From assembly GCF_021502725.1 (NCBI RefSeq), contig NZ_JAKFFS010000001.1, forward strand, positions 2,108,001 through 2,172,000: a stretch of DNA of 64,000 nucleotides, in the 5' to 3' direction. A model generated the notes under the pieces. The model searched no databases. It saw nothing but the letters and a program-made list of their open reading frames with translations, and was not told where the DNA came from. Of this stretch, positions 1 through 8,218 are shown one piece after another. Position 1 is the first letter of the stretch, and each line of letters begins with the position of its first letter. This stretch comes from Dyadobacter sp. CY345 (lineage in GTDB: Bacteria > Bacteroidota > Bacteroidia > Cytophagales > Spirosomataceae). The position numbers were made by a program, and so were the translations under genes.

Positions 1-666
1 GATATCATCGCGAGTAATAACTGGAAGCGGCCAATCTATTTTTCGAGCACCATGGGAAGTTCGAATAATCTCGGCTTGAAAGAATACATGCAGCTTGAAG
101 GATATGCCTACCGTTTACTTCCGGTCAGAGTGCCCGGCGCGGAGGACGGATATGTGAATTCGGATCTGATGTATGACAATATGATGAATAAAATGGCCTG
201 GCGGGAGGTAGATAATAAAAATACTTATTATGATAATACCTATGTTGGAGCACCGGTCGCCACAGCCAGAATTGCGTTTTTAAGACTTACCAATCAGTTA
301 TTGGCAGAAAACAAAAAGGATAAGGCAAGGAAAGTTCTTGATAGAGCACTCGCCGTAATGCCAGACAGCAGCATTCCTTATGACCAGATTTCGTCTAATT
401 TTATCGGTCCTCTTTTTGAACTGGGTCAAAATAAAAAAGCGCTTGATACTGCCAGGGCGATGGCCGTTCGCGCAGATGAAAATCTTGAATTTGCAAAGAA
501 TAATACGGCATCGAAAAGCCAGGATATCCATTCGGATCTTTACATTTTGCAGACAATTGTCAGGGAATGTCGTCAGGCAAAACAAGATACGGTTGCCACA
601 GAGTATGAGGCTATTTTCAGAAAGCACCTGGTAGCATTCAATCTGTACAGTGAAGGTTCAGAATGA
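1..666 (+). CDS. C-terminal part of a DUF2723 membrane protein (partial)
   Basis: The frame is open from the first base, and the codons before the first ATG (position 52) are clearly coding, so this is the 3' end of a gene that starts upstream. The first visible residues (DIIASNNWKRPIYF) match the conserved motif after the membrane part of DUF2723 proteins, the Bacteroidota relatives of TMEM260 thought to be lipid-linked-sugar glycosyltransferases. The remaining ~200 residues are soluble and helical, with TPR-like character, and no membrane segment is visible. The glycosyltransferase role is family inference, because the catalytic part lies outside the window. A strong hairpin follows the stop codon. 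Confidence 0.85.
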   Translation, partial: DIIASNNWKRPIYFSSTMGSSNNLGLKEYMQLEGYAYRLLPVRVPGAEDGYVNSDLMYDNMMNKMAWREVDNKNTYYDNTYVGAPVATARIAFLRLTNQLLAENKKDKARKVLDRALAVMPDSSIPYDQISSNFIGPLFELGQNKKALDTARAMAVRADENLEFAKNNTASKSQDIHSDLYILQTIVRECRQAKQDTVATEYEAIFRKHLVAFNLYSEGSE

Positions 667-678
667 GTGATACGTTAG

Positions 679-720
679 CCAGAAAACCATATAGCATTTT
701 TACGCTATATGGTTTTCTGG
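679..720. terminator. Perfect 17-bp hairpin, bidirectional terminator
   Basis: Arms at 679-695 and 704-720 are perfectly complementary with an 8-nt T-rich loop. The hairpin lies between the convergent DUF2723 and SRPBCC genes, starting 12 nt after the first stop codon. It probably ends transcription from both sides. Confidence 0.85.
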
Positions 721-728
721 AAATGAAA

Positions 729-1166
729 TTATTCCTCCACAAATTCTTTCAAAATTTTGCCGATGAATTCATTCCACCCCGCAGCAAAACTTTCTCGTTT
801 GAAGTCGCGCAGATCCGGGAATGATTCAAGGCCTTCGTGCGTCAGTCTTATTTTTGTTTTGTCGCCTTCCGGAAACAACTCAAAAGTCACAATCGAGTCG
901 CCGGGATAATCTTTGTACCGCCAGCTATATGCAAGCTTCCGCCCTGACTCAACAGCTGTTACAACGCATTCATGAACGTATTTTATCCCCTCATTTTCTG
1001 CCGTAAATTCAAAGGCAAAACCGACTTCCGCCTTGAAATCTTCCAGCTGAAAATACCATTGTTTCATTTTAGCATTGTCGGTGATCGCCTGCCACACCTT
1101 TTCCACGGGAGCATCATAGATCCTTTCAATTACAAAAGCTTCATACTTAGGTTTGGTTGTGTCCAT
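729..1166 (-). CDS. SRPBCC (AHSA1-like) domain protein
   Basis: About 145 residues make one SRPBCC/START-like domain of the Aha1 C-terminal type. Family features are VERIYDAPVEKVWQAITD at the start, a central WYFQLEDFKAEVG stretch and the closing FAAGWNEFIGKILKEF helix. These proteins form a hydrophobic cavity for a small ligand; the ligand here is unknown. I take the ATG at 1166 as the start. The frame extends to a TTG at 1205, but that extension is not family-like. The gene lies about 40 bp downstream of an ArsR-type regulator on the same strand. This ArsR-SRPBCC pairing is common and suggests co-transcription from the promoter near 1617-1646. Confidence 0.9.
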   Translation of the reverse strand: MDTTKPKYEAFVIERIYDAPVEKVWQAITDNAKMKQWYFQLEDFKAEVGFAFEFTAENEGIKYVHECVVTAVESGRKLAYSWRYKDYPGDSIVTFELFPEGDKTKIRLTHEGLESFPDLRDFKRESFAAGWNEFIGKILKEFVEE

Positions 1167-1208
1167 CGTTAGAAATTTTGAAGGTTCAAATAGAAATAAT
1201 TGCAATCT

Positions 1209-1532
1209 TTATTTATCCTGATCCAGGAAATCTCCCAGCGCATCCAATTTGTCCGACCAGAATTGCTGGTATTTTGCTGTCCAGTCAGAGACTTGTTTCA
1301 GCTTTTTCAAATCAGCACGGATATGTTTTTCACGACCCTTTTGTTTTATAATGAGCAGCCCGCACTCTGTTAAAATTCGGATATGTTTCGCCACGGCCGG
1401 TCTGCTCATTTCGAAATTATCCACCACAGCATTTAGGTTGAGCGACTGATAGGCAAGCAGATTGATAATCTCCCGGCGGGTCGGATCAGCTATGGCCTGG
1501 AAAACGTCACGTCTCGGTACATTCATAATCAT
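1209..1532 (-). CDS. ArsR-family winged-helix transcriptional regulator
   Basis: A 107-residue winged-helix protein with the ArsR/SmtB signature: FQAIADPTRREIINLL, then a recognition helix (MSRPAVAKHIRILTECG) and a wing with the KGREKH motif. No clear metal-binding cysteine cluster is visible, so it is the non-metal subtype usually paired with SRPBCC genes. The start is the ATG at 1532 or the in-frame ATG at 1526. The upstream region holds a full Bacteroidota promoter overlapped by two related palindromes, which suggests autorepression. The ligand that releases it is unknown and may also bind the partner SRPBCC protein (inference). Confidence 0.92.
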   Translation of the reverse strand: MIMNVPRRDVFQAIADPTRREIINLLAYQSLNLNAVVDNFEMSRPAVAKHIRILTECGLLIIKQKGREKHIRADLKKLKQVSDWTAKYQQFWSDKLDALGDFLDQDK

Positions 1533-1600
1533 TTACAGGTTATACATGGTAATCCGGTTCGCATAAGATTCTTTTACAGCGTTATAAGAGATTATATAAA

Positions 1601-1643
1601 TGAAACCATTTGGTTTCAAATTTAATGAAACCAAATGGTTTTA
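1601..1643. promoter_or_regulatory. Double palindromic operator before the ArsR gene
   Basis: Two 18-bp imperfect palindromes, TGAAACCATTTGGTTTCA (1601-1618) and TGAAACCAAATGGTTTTA (1626-1643), are near-perfect inverted copies of each other. One fills the spacer between the -33 and -7 elements and the other overlaps the end of the -7 box and the expected start site. This arrangement fits repression by the adjacent ArsR protein. Confidence 0.75.
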
Positions 1644-1646
1644 CAA
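1617..1646 (-). promoter_or_regulatory. Bacteroidota promoter of the ArsR-SRPBCC operon
   Basis: Read on the minus strand, TTG (1646-1644), a 19-nt spacer and TAAATTTG (1624-1617) match the TTG-N19-TAnnTTTG consensus. The expected transcript start is about 80 nt before the ArsR start codon. Confidence 0.72.
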
Positions 1647-1696
1647 TTAACTAATAAAAACTTTTTATTTATCTGTTTTGATTTCAAGAACGAATG

Positions 1697-2350
1697 TCAG
1701 GGGTTCAGCATGATGATGTTGGGAGACGTAGATATTCCGCCAGGATTGATACCCGGCATGGCTTCGGGAATATCCATTCCCAGCTTCTTGTAATATCCAA
1801 CCCAGACTGGAAAGAATTGATCGCTTCCCGGTTTTTTGAAAGTCATGGGTTCCAATACGAAGAAATCCTTTCCTCCGTTTGCCTGTTTGAACGCATCATA
1901 AATTAATTCGGAGCAGTAATATTTTTTGTTATCATACAAAAACTCGTCGTCATAGGGGACGCCTAATTCTTTGAGCGCAAACGTCACTGCGTCTTCTGCT
2001 ATTTTGGAATATTTTGTCTTCACGCGCCCAATCAACATTTGGTTTTTGCTTCGTTTCAAAAAAATGTCAAGTGGTGTAAGCTGTACTTCTTTTCCGATTG
2101 CCTCCACGATAAAAGTGCCGTCATTTTGAACCGAAACCAGTCCTATATGAGAAAAATGCTTTCCGCCATAACTCTTGGTTACCTGCTCAATCGCGTCACA
2201 TAATGGGCCGCAATCAAGATCCTGGAAGATGAAATCTCCCGTTTTTAATTTGATGTTTGAAGGAATTTGAGCTTGCAAAACGAAGGGCGAAGACAGCACA
2301 AGTGCAAGTATAAATGAGATTTTTTTCACAACCAGAATGTAGTTTGTCAC
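1697..2350 (-). CDS. Secreted YiiX-like NlpC/P60-type cysteine hydrolase
   Basis: A 217-residue exported protein with a signal peptide ending near VLQAQ. It belongs to the permuted NlpC/P60 (YiiX/YebB, DUF830) group. The visible motifs are LKTGDFIFQD, the catalytic-type histidine in FSHIGLV and the cysteine in YYCSELIYDAF. Family members act as cysteine hydrolases or acyltransferases on cell-wall or lipid-like substrates; the substrate here is unknown. There is no in-frame ATG near the start. GTG codons at 2350 (3 nt after the P450 stop) and 2329 are both possible, and the second places lysines directly before the signal-peptide core. It is probably co-transcribed with the P450. Confidence 0.85.
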   Translation of the reverse strand: MTNYILVVKKISFILALVLSSPFVLQAQIPSNIKLKTGDFIFQDLDCGPLCDAIEQVTKSYGGKHFSHIGLVSVQNDGTFIVEAIGKEVQLTPLDIFLKRSKNQMLIGRVKTKYSKIAEDAVTFALKELGVPYDDEFLYDNKKYYCSELIYDAFKQANGGKDFFVLEPMTFKKPGSDQFFPVWVGYYKKLGMDIPEAMPGINPGGISTSPNIIMLNP

Positions 2351-2353
2351 TTG

Positions 2354-3679
2354 TTATTTTACAAAAAGTTTGATGCCGTTAACTGATTTGAGAACGATCT
2401 GCGGGTAAATTCCCACTTTGTGCGCCGGGTCGATTTCAAAATCAAACCGTTTGATCAGCGATGCCAGAATAAGCTGCATTTCCATCATCGCAAATTGCTG
2501 ACCTATACAAAGTCTCGGGCCCGCTCCAAATGGCAAATAATTAAATTTCTCGCGATTTTTAACCTGCTCCAGACTGAAATTTTCAGGATCAAAAACGAGC
2601 GGATTATCCCAGATGTTTGGATTGCGATGCAGTTCATAAATGGACATCATGATAGAAATTCCCTTTGAGAATGACTGCGATCCTACCTTATCGTCCGTGA
2701 GCGCCTCTCGTGTCATCGTCCAGGCAGGCGGAAATAGGCGCATACCTTCTTCAATCACTTGCCGGGTATATGACAATTTCATCAGCTGATCAAAGGTCGG
2801 AACAATATCAAATATTGTTGCTTCTCTTCGCATTTTTGCCACAATTGCAGGCTGTTTTGCCAGCTCTAAAAGGAGCCAGCTAAGACCAGTCGCGGAAGTT
2901 TCGTGGCCGGCAGCGAACATCGTGATAGCCTCGTCGCGTATTTGTTGGTCATTCATCCTCGCACCGGTTTCTTCATCCAGACTATCCAGCAATAGTTGAA
3001 GCAAGTCATTCGGCTTTTCTACAGAATCATGTCTTTGGCGAATAAACTCAAAAACGAGTTTATTGAAGTAAGCGATATCGGTTTTGAACCGGCTTTGTTC
3101 ACCATTAACAGCCATCAACGGAATTCGATACGGCCTTCGTACGCGACTCACCAAATACTTTTGCGTCCGGTTAACCTGGTGGTAAATCTGCATTTTATCC
3201 TCATTGGAAATATTTCCAAACAAAGTTCTCAGTGCTATATCCGCCGTGATTCCCATCATTTTCGCATCAATATCGACCGCTGCTTTTCCGCGAAATTCTT
3301 CCATCTCATCAAGAAATGCGGCTGTGATTGTACCCATCGTGACAAACAATTCCTGCAACCGTTCGCGGTGAAAAGCCGGTTGAACCAGTCTGCGCTGTCT
3401 CAGCCAAAAATCGCCTTCACTTGTCACCAGCCCGTTTCCGAGAACCGGATTCAGCATTTTGGAGGAACTGCCTTTTTTATAATTTTTGTTGTTGGTAACG
3501 AGTATATGCTTGAAAAAAGCTGGGTCGCGACTGACCAAAATCTCACGAAAAAGTTTCAACCGAAAAGTATCACCGCACGTATCAAAACCTTTTCTTATTG
3601 CAAGAAGAGGATCTTTTGCAAAGATAAACGGTGCCTGGATACCGAATCGGGCAATTTTAAATTCAGGAACTTGGGACAT
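2354..3679 (-). CDS. Cytochrome P450
   Basis: A 441-residue bacterial P450 with all the usual motifs: the I-helix oxygen-activation motif AAGHETSATG, the K-helix E-x-x-R in EEGMRLFPPAW, and the heme loop FGAGPRLCIGQQF with Cys391 as thiolate ligand. It should be a soluble monooxygenase needing separate ferredoxin and reductase partners, and none are encoded nearby. The substrate cannot be told from sequence; the overall look (long-chain, CYP102/CYP110-like) suggests a fatty acid or other lipid (inference). It is transcribed with the YiiX-like hydrolase and divergently from a methyltransferase only 60 bp away. Confidence 0.96.
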   Translation of the reverse strand: MSQVPEFKIARFGIQAPFIFAKDPLLAIRKGFDTCGDTFRLKLFREILVSRDPAFFKHILVTNNKNYKKGSSSKMLNPVLGNGLVTSEGDFWLRQRRLVQPAFHRERLQELFVTMGTITAAFLDEMEEFRGKAAVDIDAKMMGITADIALRTLFGNISNEDKMQIYHQVNRTQKYLVSRVRRPYRIPLMAVNGEQSRFKTDIAYFNKLVFEFIRQRHDSVEKPNDLLQLLLDSLDEETGARMNDQQIRDEAITMFAAGHETSATGLSWLLLELAKQPAIVAKMRREATIFDIVPTFDQLMKLSYTRQVIEEGMRLFPPAWTMTREALTDDKVGSQSFSKGISIMMSIYELHRNPNIWDNPLVFDPENFSLEQVKNREKFNYLPFGAGPRLCIGQQFAMMEMQLILASLIKRFDFEIDPAHKVGIYPQIVLKSVNGIKLFVK

Positions 3680-3739
3680 CAGATTTTTTATTTCAGGTAA
3701 AATAATGAAAATTGTCTACGTATAAAAAATTGATTGAAA

Positions 3740-4405
3740 ATGAAAAAAGAATGGAGTGAAGAAGAGTTAGAAGAAATCGCCAGTCAGCTATGTAATCCTG
3801 TCGGCGAAGCAGGTATCAAAACCGGTGAGTTTATGAACCTCAGCAACGCAAATATGATTAGCCGCGGATTTGAGTTACCAGCTATAAATAAAAAAGATCG
3901 TATTCTGGAAATTGGACCTGGCAACGGTTTCCACGTTTCGGAACTTGTGAATTTGACGGACGGAATTGAATATTGCGGCGTTGACATTTCAGAGACTATG
4001 ATAAGCGAAGCTGAGAAAATAAATCAAATATGGGTTGAAAAAGGAGTTGTTTCTTTCACAAAATCTGATGGAAATATTTTGCCATTTTCTGATAATTATT
4101 TCGATAAAATTTTAACGGTAAATACAATCTATTTCTGGCAAAATCCTGCTGCTTACGGAACGGAAATTTTACGGGTTTTGAAACCGGGCGGTGTTTTCAG
4201 TCTGGTGTTTTCTGATAAGAATTTCATGCAGCAGTTGCCGTTTACGAAATACAAGTTTTCTTTATATAACAAAGATCTGGCTCATGAACTTTTAAGAAAT
4301 TCAGGTTTTGAAGTTTTAGAAACTGTTGAAGAATTAGAAACAATTCAGAATAATTCCGGAGAAAATATTAAGCGGCCGATTATCATTATTCTTGCAAAAA
4401 AATAA
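3740..4405 (+). CDS. Class I SAM-dependent methyltransferase
   Basis: A 221-residue Rossmann-fold methyltransferase. Motif I is ILEIGPGNGFHVSEL, followed by the acidic YCGVDIS that contacts the ribose, a DGNILPFSDNYFDKI strand and the LRVLKPGGVFSLVF segment. It resembles the UbiE/type-11 group, so the substrate is open. The start is the ATG at 3740; a TTG two codons earlier is less likely. An AraC-type regulator follows after 27 bp and is probably in the same operon. The short divergent gap to the P450 suggests shared control, but a functional link to the P450 product is speculation. Confidence 0.9.
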   Translation: MKKEWSEEELEEIASQLCNPVGEAGIKTGEFMNLSNANMISRGFELPAINKKDRILEIGPGNGFHVSELVNLTDGIEYCGVDISETMISEAEKINQIWVEKGVVSFTKSDGNILPFSDNYFDKILTVNTIYFWQNPAAYGTEILRVLKPGGVFSLVFSDKNFMQQLPFTKYKFSLYNKDLAHELLRNSGFEVLETVEELETIQNNSGENIKRPIIIILAKK

Positions 4406-4432
4406 ACCTTCCGTGCGCCGGTTTTAGAAAAT

Positions 4433-5347
4433 ATGTCAGAAAAGGACACCATAAAAGTTTATAGCACAAAGGCTTTCACCAGCAAGTTTATGCCTTCTGA
4501 CGATTTGAAGGCTATTGTTCAGGTTGAGCGGGATAACTTTTTTATTACCAGGCTGGAAGATATGTATAAGCTGGTGACAAGAAATGTTCCGGCTTCGCGG
4601 TCTACGATCAATAATTGTCTTTTTGTGACCGAAGGAGAAGCTGTTATGAAAATCGGCAGTGAGCAGTACAAGATCCATAAAAATGAAATACTTATTGTTC
4701 CGGCCGGTCAGGTATTTTCTTTTCAAACTGGTGATGTAAATAAAGGGTATATCTGTGGATTTCATAGTGATTTTTTGCTTGGCAAATTCGCGAAAACAGA
4801 CTTGTGGAAGGACTTCGAGTTTTTAAGAGTTTGGGGGAATCCCAAAATTGAACCAGACGAGCAAACCGCAGGATTTATTCTAAACATTTTTGATCGTCTG
4901 CTGACAGAATATTCAAAGAATGGCTTGCGAAACCAGGAAATTTATCAAACCTACTTGCACGCTCTTTTCTGCGAGATGCAAAGTGCTTACAAGCCGTTAT
5001 CAAGCAGTAAGTTAATTTCTGCCATTAGCATAAGCAACCGGTTTAAAGAGCTTATATTTTCCAATATAAAAAGCATACATCTGGTAACAGATTATGCGTC
5101 GCTGCTAAATATTTCTCCTAACCACTTAAACAAAACCGTTAAGACGATCACGAACAAATCTCCGACAAAATGGATTGATGAGGCTATTCTGGCAGAAGCC
5201 AAAGTTCTGCTATGTCAGTCACAATTCAGCATCAGTGAAATAGCATCAAGCGTCGGCTTTGAGGACCAGTCTTATTTTACAAGACTTTTTAAGAAGTATG
5301 AAAACGTAACACCAACAGAATTTCGAAAGATGATTGATAAGTCCTGA
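4433..5347 (+). CDS. AraC-family transcriptional regulator
   Basis: A 304-residue protein with an N-terminal cupin-like sensor domain (residues ~30-130, including IHKNEILIVPAGQVFSF) and a C-terminal double helix-turn-helix DNA-binding domain. The second helix-turn-helix carries the typical ISEIASSVGFEDQSYFTRLFKKY signature, written here only as its recognisable core positions ISEIA and SYFTRLFKK. Ligand and targets are unknown. It follows the methyltransferase gene by 27 bp on the same strand. Confidence 0.93.
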   Translation: MSEKDTIKVYSTKAFTSKFMPSDDLKAIVQVERDNFFITRLEDMYKLVTRNVPASRSTINNCLFVTEGEAVMKIGSEQYKIHKNEILIVPAGQVFSFQTGDVNKGYICGFHSDFLLGKFAKTDLWKDFEFLRVWGNPKIEPDEQTAGFILNIFDRLLTEYSKNGLRNQEIYQTYLHALFCEMQSAYKPLSSSKLISAISISNRFKELIFSNIKSIHLVTDYASLLNISPNHLNKTVKTITNKSPTKWIDEAILAEAKVLLCQSQFSISEIASSVGFEDQSYFTRLFKKYENVTPTEFRKMIDKS

Positions 5348-5420
5348 AACTGTCAGTATTCGTCCTAACTCCGAGCTGCATTTTTAGCAGAACTTTGCGG
5401 TACAAAATTCATAGTTAAAG

Positions 5421-5885
5421 ATGTATCCCTATTTATTATTCTTTCATTCTGTTTTCAGATGGCTTGTTCTGATTAGTTTGTGTTACGCAGTCATAAGCGG
5501 TTTATTGGGCTGGTTAAGGAATCGTCATTATTCCGGGAACGATAACAGGATACGCCATATCACGGCGACGATTTCACATATCCAACTTACGATAGGATAT
5601 GTGCTTTATTTCGAAAGTCCCATTATCGCCTATTTTCGATCCAATTACGACGAAGCGATCAAGCAGTTTGATCTAAAATTTTTCGGCCTGGTACATATCG
5701 CATTAATGACCGTAGCCATTTTTGTAATTACAATCGGTTCGTCTATGGCGAAGCGTCAGGCTAACGATCAGGCTAAATTCAGAACAATGACATTATTTTT
5801 TGCTATTGCACTTCTAATTATTTTCGTGTCTATTCCCTGGCCATTTTCACCGCTAGCCAACAGGCCTTATTACAGATCTTTCTAA
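5421..5885 (+). CDS. Four-helix integral membrane protein, unknown function
   Basis: 154 residues with about four hydrophobic segments (near 13-33, 50-65, 87-107 and 123-141). Conserved-looking features are the N-terminal FFHSVFRWLVL and two histidines at the start of helix 2 (ISHIQLTIGY). The FHSVFRW pattern and intramembrane histidines recall small cytochrome-b-like membrane proteins of Bacteroidota, but heme binding is only a possibility. The next gene, a DUF3817 membrane protein, begins 6 bp after its stop codon, so the two are very likely co-transcribed. Confidence 0.75.
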   Translation: MYPYLLFFHSVFRWLVLISLCYAVISGLLGWLRNRHYSGNDNRIRHITATISHIQLTIGYVLYFESPIIAYFRSNYDEAIKQFDLKFFGLVHIALMTVAIFVITIGSSMAKRQANDQAKFRTMTLFFAIALLIIFVSIPWPFSPLANRPYYRSF

Positions 5886-5891
5886 CATTAT

Positions 5892-6209
5892 ATGAAATTT
5901 TTAAAAACAAAAATCGGGAGGTTACGTATCGTAGCTTTTCTGGAAGGATTGTCACTTATTATTCTAATTGGAATAGCCGTGCCACTTAAATATTTCTATC
6001 AAAATCCGTCGCTCGTAAAAACGATGGGGCCAATTCACGGAATGTTGTTCCTGCTTTTTGTACTGAATACTGTGAGCGTTGGTATCGAGTATAAATGGAA
6101 ATTTAAGGAAACAACCTGGAAAGTGTTGCTGGCCTGTTTTATTCCGTTCGGTACTTTTTATGTTGATTATAAAATATTGAGTAGGATGGAGATTACTGAG
6201 ATTGATTAA
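5892..6209 (+). CDS. DUF3817 small membrane protein
   Basis: 105 residues matching the DUF3817 pattern: RLRIVAFLEGLSLIILIGIAVPLKY at the start (a helix beginning with the L-R-x-V-A-F-x-E-G core), then GPIHGMLFLLFV, and a third helix with FIPFGTFYVDYK. It has three predicted membrane helices. Its function is unknown, although the domain often accompanies transporters or cytochromes. It is tightly linked to the preceding membrane protein gene. Confidence 0.88.
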   Translation: MKFLKTKIGRLRIVAFLEGLSLIILIGIAVPLKYFYQNPSLVKTMGPIHGMLFLLFVLNTVSVGIEYKWKFKETTWKVLLACFIPFGTFYVDYKILSRMEITEID

Positions 6210-6239
6210 TTAAAATCGATCACACTCGAAACTGCAAGC

Positions 6240-7430
6240 CTACTTTTTCTTCCACAGGTTTGGCAATAGTTTGTCGTTTAGCAAAAGTCGCCATGTTCCC
6301 CAATCGTGTGCTCCGTCTCCGCCGATGAAATATTCATGATTAATTCCGTGTTTTTGAAGGGCTTCATGTGTTGAGGCTGAGCGTTTTCCGACATTCTCGC
6401 TCACCTCGCCATTGCCAAGTCCCACCAGCAAATAATCAACTTTTTCCTTCACTTTCGGATCTGAAAAAAACTTGGCATTCATTTTTTCTGTTTCCATATC
6501 TCCGGCGCTCAGGATACCAAAGGAGCTGAAAAGATCAAGATCATTCATTCCCACCATTTGCGTGTGTCTGCCACCCATCGACAGACCAGCCAGCGCTCTG
6601 CCTTTTGGATTTTGAATGGTACTGTAAGTTTTGTCTATGAAAGGAACAATCTCATTTCTAAGTTCTTTTTCAAAAAGCAGATATGTTTTTTCAAGATGTT
6701 TTGGATCACTTCGGTGCAGAACCTGATTATTGGGCATCGCAATGATCATCGGGACCATTTTTCCTTCCGAAAGCAAATTGTCTGCGATAAAATTTGCACG
6801 ACCGTCCAGCGACCAGCCGGAGGCCAGTTCGCCACTGCCGCCAAGGAGATACAGAACAGGGTATTTCTTCTTCGAATCATAACCTGGCGGTGTATATACG
6901 AACATTTCCCGTTCTCCATTCAAAGCATCGGAATGATAAATCTGGCGGGTGACAGTTCCGTGCGGGACCTTTTTCGCGTCATAAAACGCCGGGCCATCGC
7001 CATGCACTACCACGTTGCTATATCCAGGCTGGTTGGATGAGCCAGTGATCGTATTGTTCGGATCTACAATTGAAACCCCGTCAAGAATAAATCGATATAC
7101 ATAAATATTCGGTTTGACGGGGCCGACGGTTAGTGTCCAGATACCATCATCACCCTTTTTGAAAGGGATCGGATCTTTCGTTTTTAATGCAAGTAAAATC
7201 GGTCCGCCGGTTAACATGACCTGGTTTGCCACAGGTGCTTTCAAGCGGAAAGTGATGGTATGGTCGTCACGGACATCGGGCGAAACAATATTTCCTCCAT
7301 ACGGTATAAGATTCTCGGTGTTTTTTTGCGGATTCCAATCAAGGTTTACGTTCGCTTGCTGAGCGTAGGAGAGGGTAGAAGCTGCAAAAAAGAAGAGTGC
7401 AGGTATGAAGTAAAGTGGTGTTGATCGCAT
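6240..7430 (-). CDS. Secreted esterase of the enterochelin/feruloyl esterase (CE1-like) family
   Basis: 396 residues with a signal peptide (cleavage near SYAQQ). An N-terminal immunoglobulin-like/CBM48-type domain (~50-145, with FILDGVSIVDPNN) precedes an alpha/beta-hydrolase esterase domain from ~155. The nucleophile elbow is GLSMGG with Ser284, and the catalytic histidine is in GAHDWGTW. Where relatives have an acidic residue after GxG there is GNGEVSEN. Such proteins hydrolyse esters on plant cell-wall sugars or siderophores, and this two-domain form is usually linked to carbohydrate esters. No polysaccharide-utilisation genes lie nearby, so the substrate is open. Confidence 0.88.
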   Translation of the reverse strand: MRSTPLYFIPALFFFAASTLSYAQQANVNLDWNPQKNTENLIPYGGNIVSPDVRDDHTITFRLKAPVANQVMLTGGPILLALKTKDPIPFKKGDDGIWTLTVGPVKPNIYVYRFILDGVSIVDPNNTITGSSNQPGYSNVVVHGDGPAFYDAKKVPHGTVTRQIYHSDALNGEREMFVYTPPGYDSKKKYPVLYLLGGSGELASGWSLDGRANFIADNLLSEGKMVPMIIAMPNNQVLHRSDPKHLEKTYLLFEKELRNEIVPFIDKTYSTIQNPKGRALAGLSMGGRHTQMVGMNDLDLFSSFGILSAGDMETEKMNAKFFSDPKVKEKVDYLLVGLGNGEVSENVGKRSASTHEALQKHGINHEYFIGGDGAHDWGTWRLLLNDKLLPNLWKKK

Positions 7431-7574
7431 CTCAAAAATCGGACAGATGAATGGATTTATTGACTCTCGAGAGCCATCTTTTGGTTAAAAAGTTTGTGTT
7501 GTGTATTAAATACTCAGAACAGGAAATAAATTTATGTTGCCCGATAATCAAGGGCGGCAATACTTTCGAGTATG

Positions 7575-7602
7575 TTGTAATTCACAAAAAGTTTTATTTT
7601 TG
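7575..7602 (+). promoter_or_regulatory. Probable promoter of the LuxR-type gene
   Basis: TTG (7575-7577), a 17-nt spacer and TATTTTTG (7595-7602), which fits the TAnnTTTG -7 box. The spacer is 2 nt shorter than in the dps promoter. The expected start site lies about 15 nt before the ATG. Confidence 0.55.
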
Positions 7603-7624
7603 ATCAGAGAAAATCTATCCGGAT

Positions 7625-8098
7625 ATGCATTTCGATTTACTGAAAAAAAATAAACAGATCTTGCTTTATGGTGCTTCGCTGGCCGGACTGCTTTTTTTGC
7701 TGAAATGGCTTGAACTTCGTTTTGTCATCATTGACCATGCTTTTGAAATCTACGCCGGAGCCATCGCGCTGATTTTTACTGCCCTCGGTATCTGGCTGGC
7801 GCTCAGACTAGCAAAGCCAAAAATTGAAACAATCGTAGTAGAAAAACAAATATTTATCCGCCAGGAAACTTCATTTGTTCAAAACGAAAATGAGCTTGAA
7901 AAGCTATGCCTAAGCAAAAGAGAGCTTGAAGTTTTACAGCTGATTTCGGAAGGAATGAGTAATCAGGAAATCGCAGAAACGCTTTTTGTATCACTGAACA
8001 CAGTCAAAACCCACTCGTCAAATCTCTTTGGGAAAATGGATGTGAAGAGTAGAACGCAGGCAATTGACAAGGCGAAGAAAATGCAAATCATCGCTTAA
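7625..8098 (+). CDS. Membrane-anchored LuxR-type (GerE) regulator
   Basis: 157 residues with two N-terminal hydrophobic helices (~12-30 and ~37-62), a short linker, and a GerE helix-turn-helix at ~95-155: [17 protein letters not shown], the [10 protein letters not shown] scaffold helix and the [10 protein letters not shown] recognition helix. No receiver domain is present. The layout suggests a regulator tethered to the inner membrane, a small type common in Bacteroidota. The downstream DUF4199 gene is 120 bp away on the same strand, and the two families are often neighbours. The signal is unknown. Confidence 0.88.
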   Translation: MHFDLLKKNKQILLYGASLAGLLFLLKWLELRFVIIDHAFEIYAGAIALIFTALGIWLALRLAKPKIETIVVEKQIFIRQETSFVQNENELEKLCLSKRELEVLQLISEGMSNQEIAETLFVSLNTVKTHSSNLFGKMDVKSRTQAIDKAKKMQIIA

Positions 8099-8218
8099 TT
8101 TGGCTGGTACATTCGGGTGAAAATAGCCGATTATTCAAAAATCACTCAAAAGTATGAGTGGCGGAAGTACATTGATAATCAAATTTGCAGCATGTAAAAC
8201 CATATACTATTCAAACTT

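Noticed and set aside
2996-3700. 234-codon open frame opposite the P450 gene
   Set aside because: It is antisense to a P450 with all conserved motifs; its translation has no domain and odd composition. It is a shadow frame.
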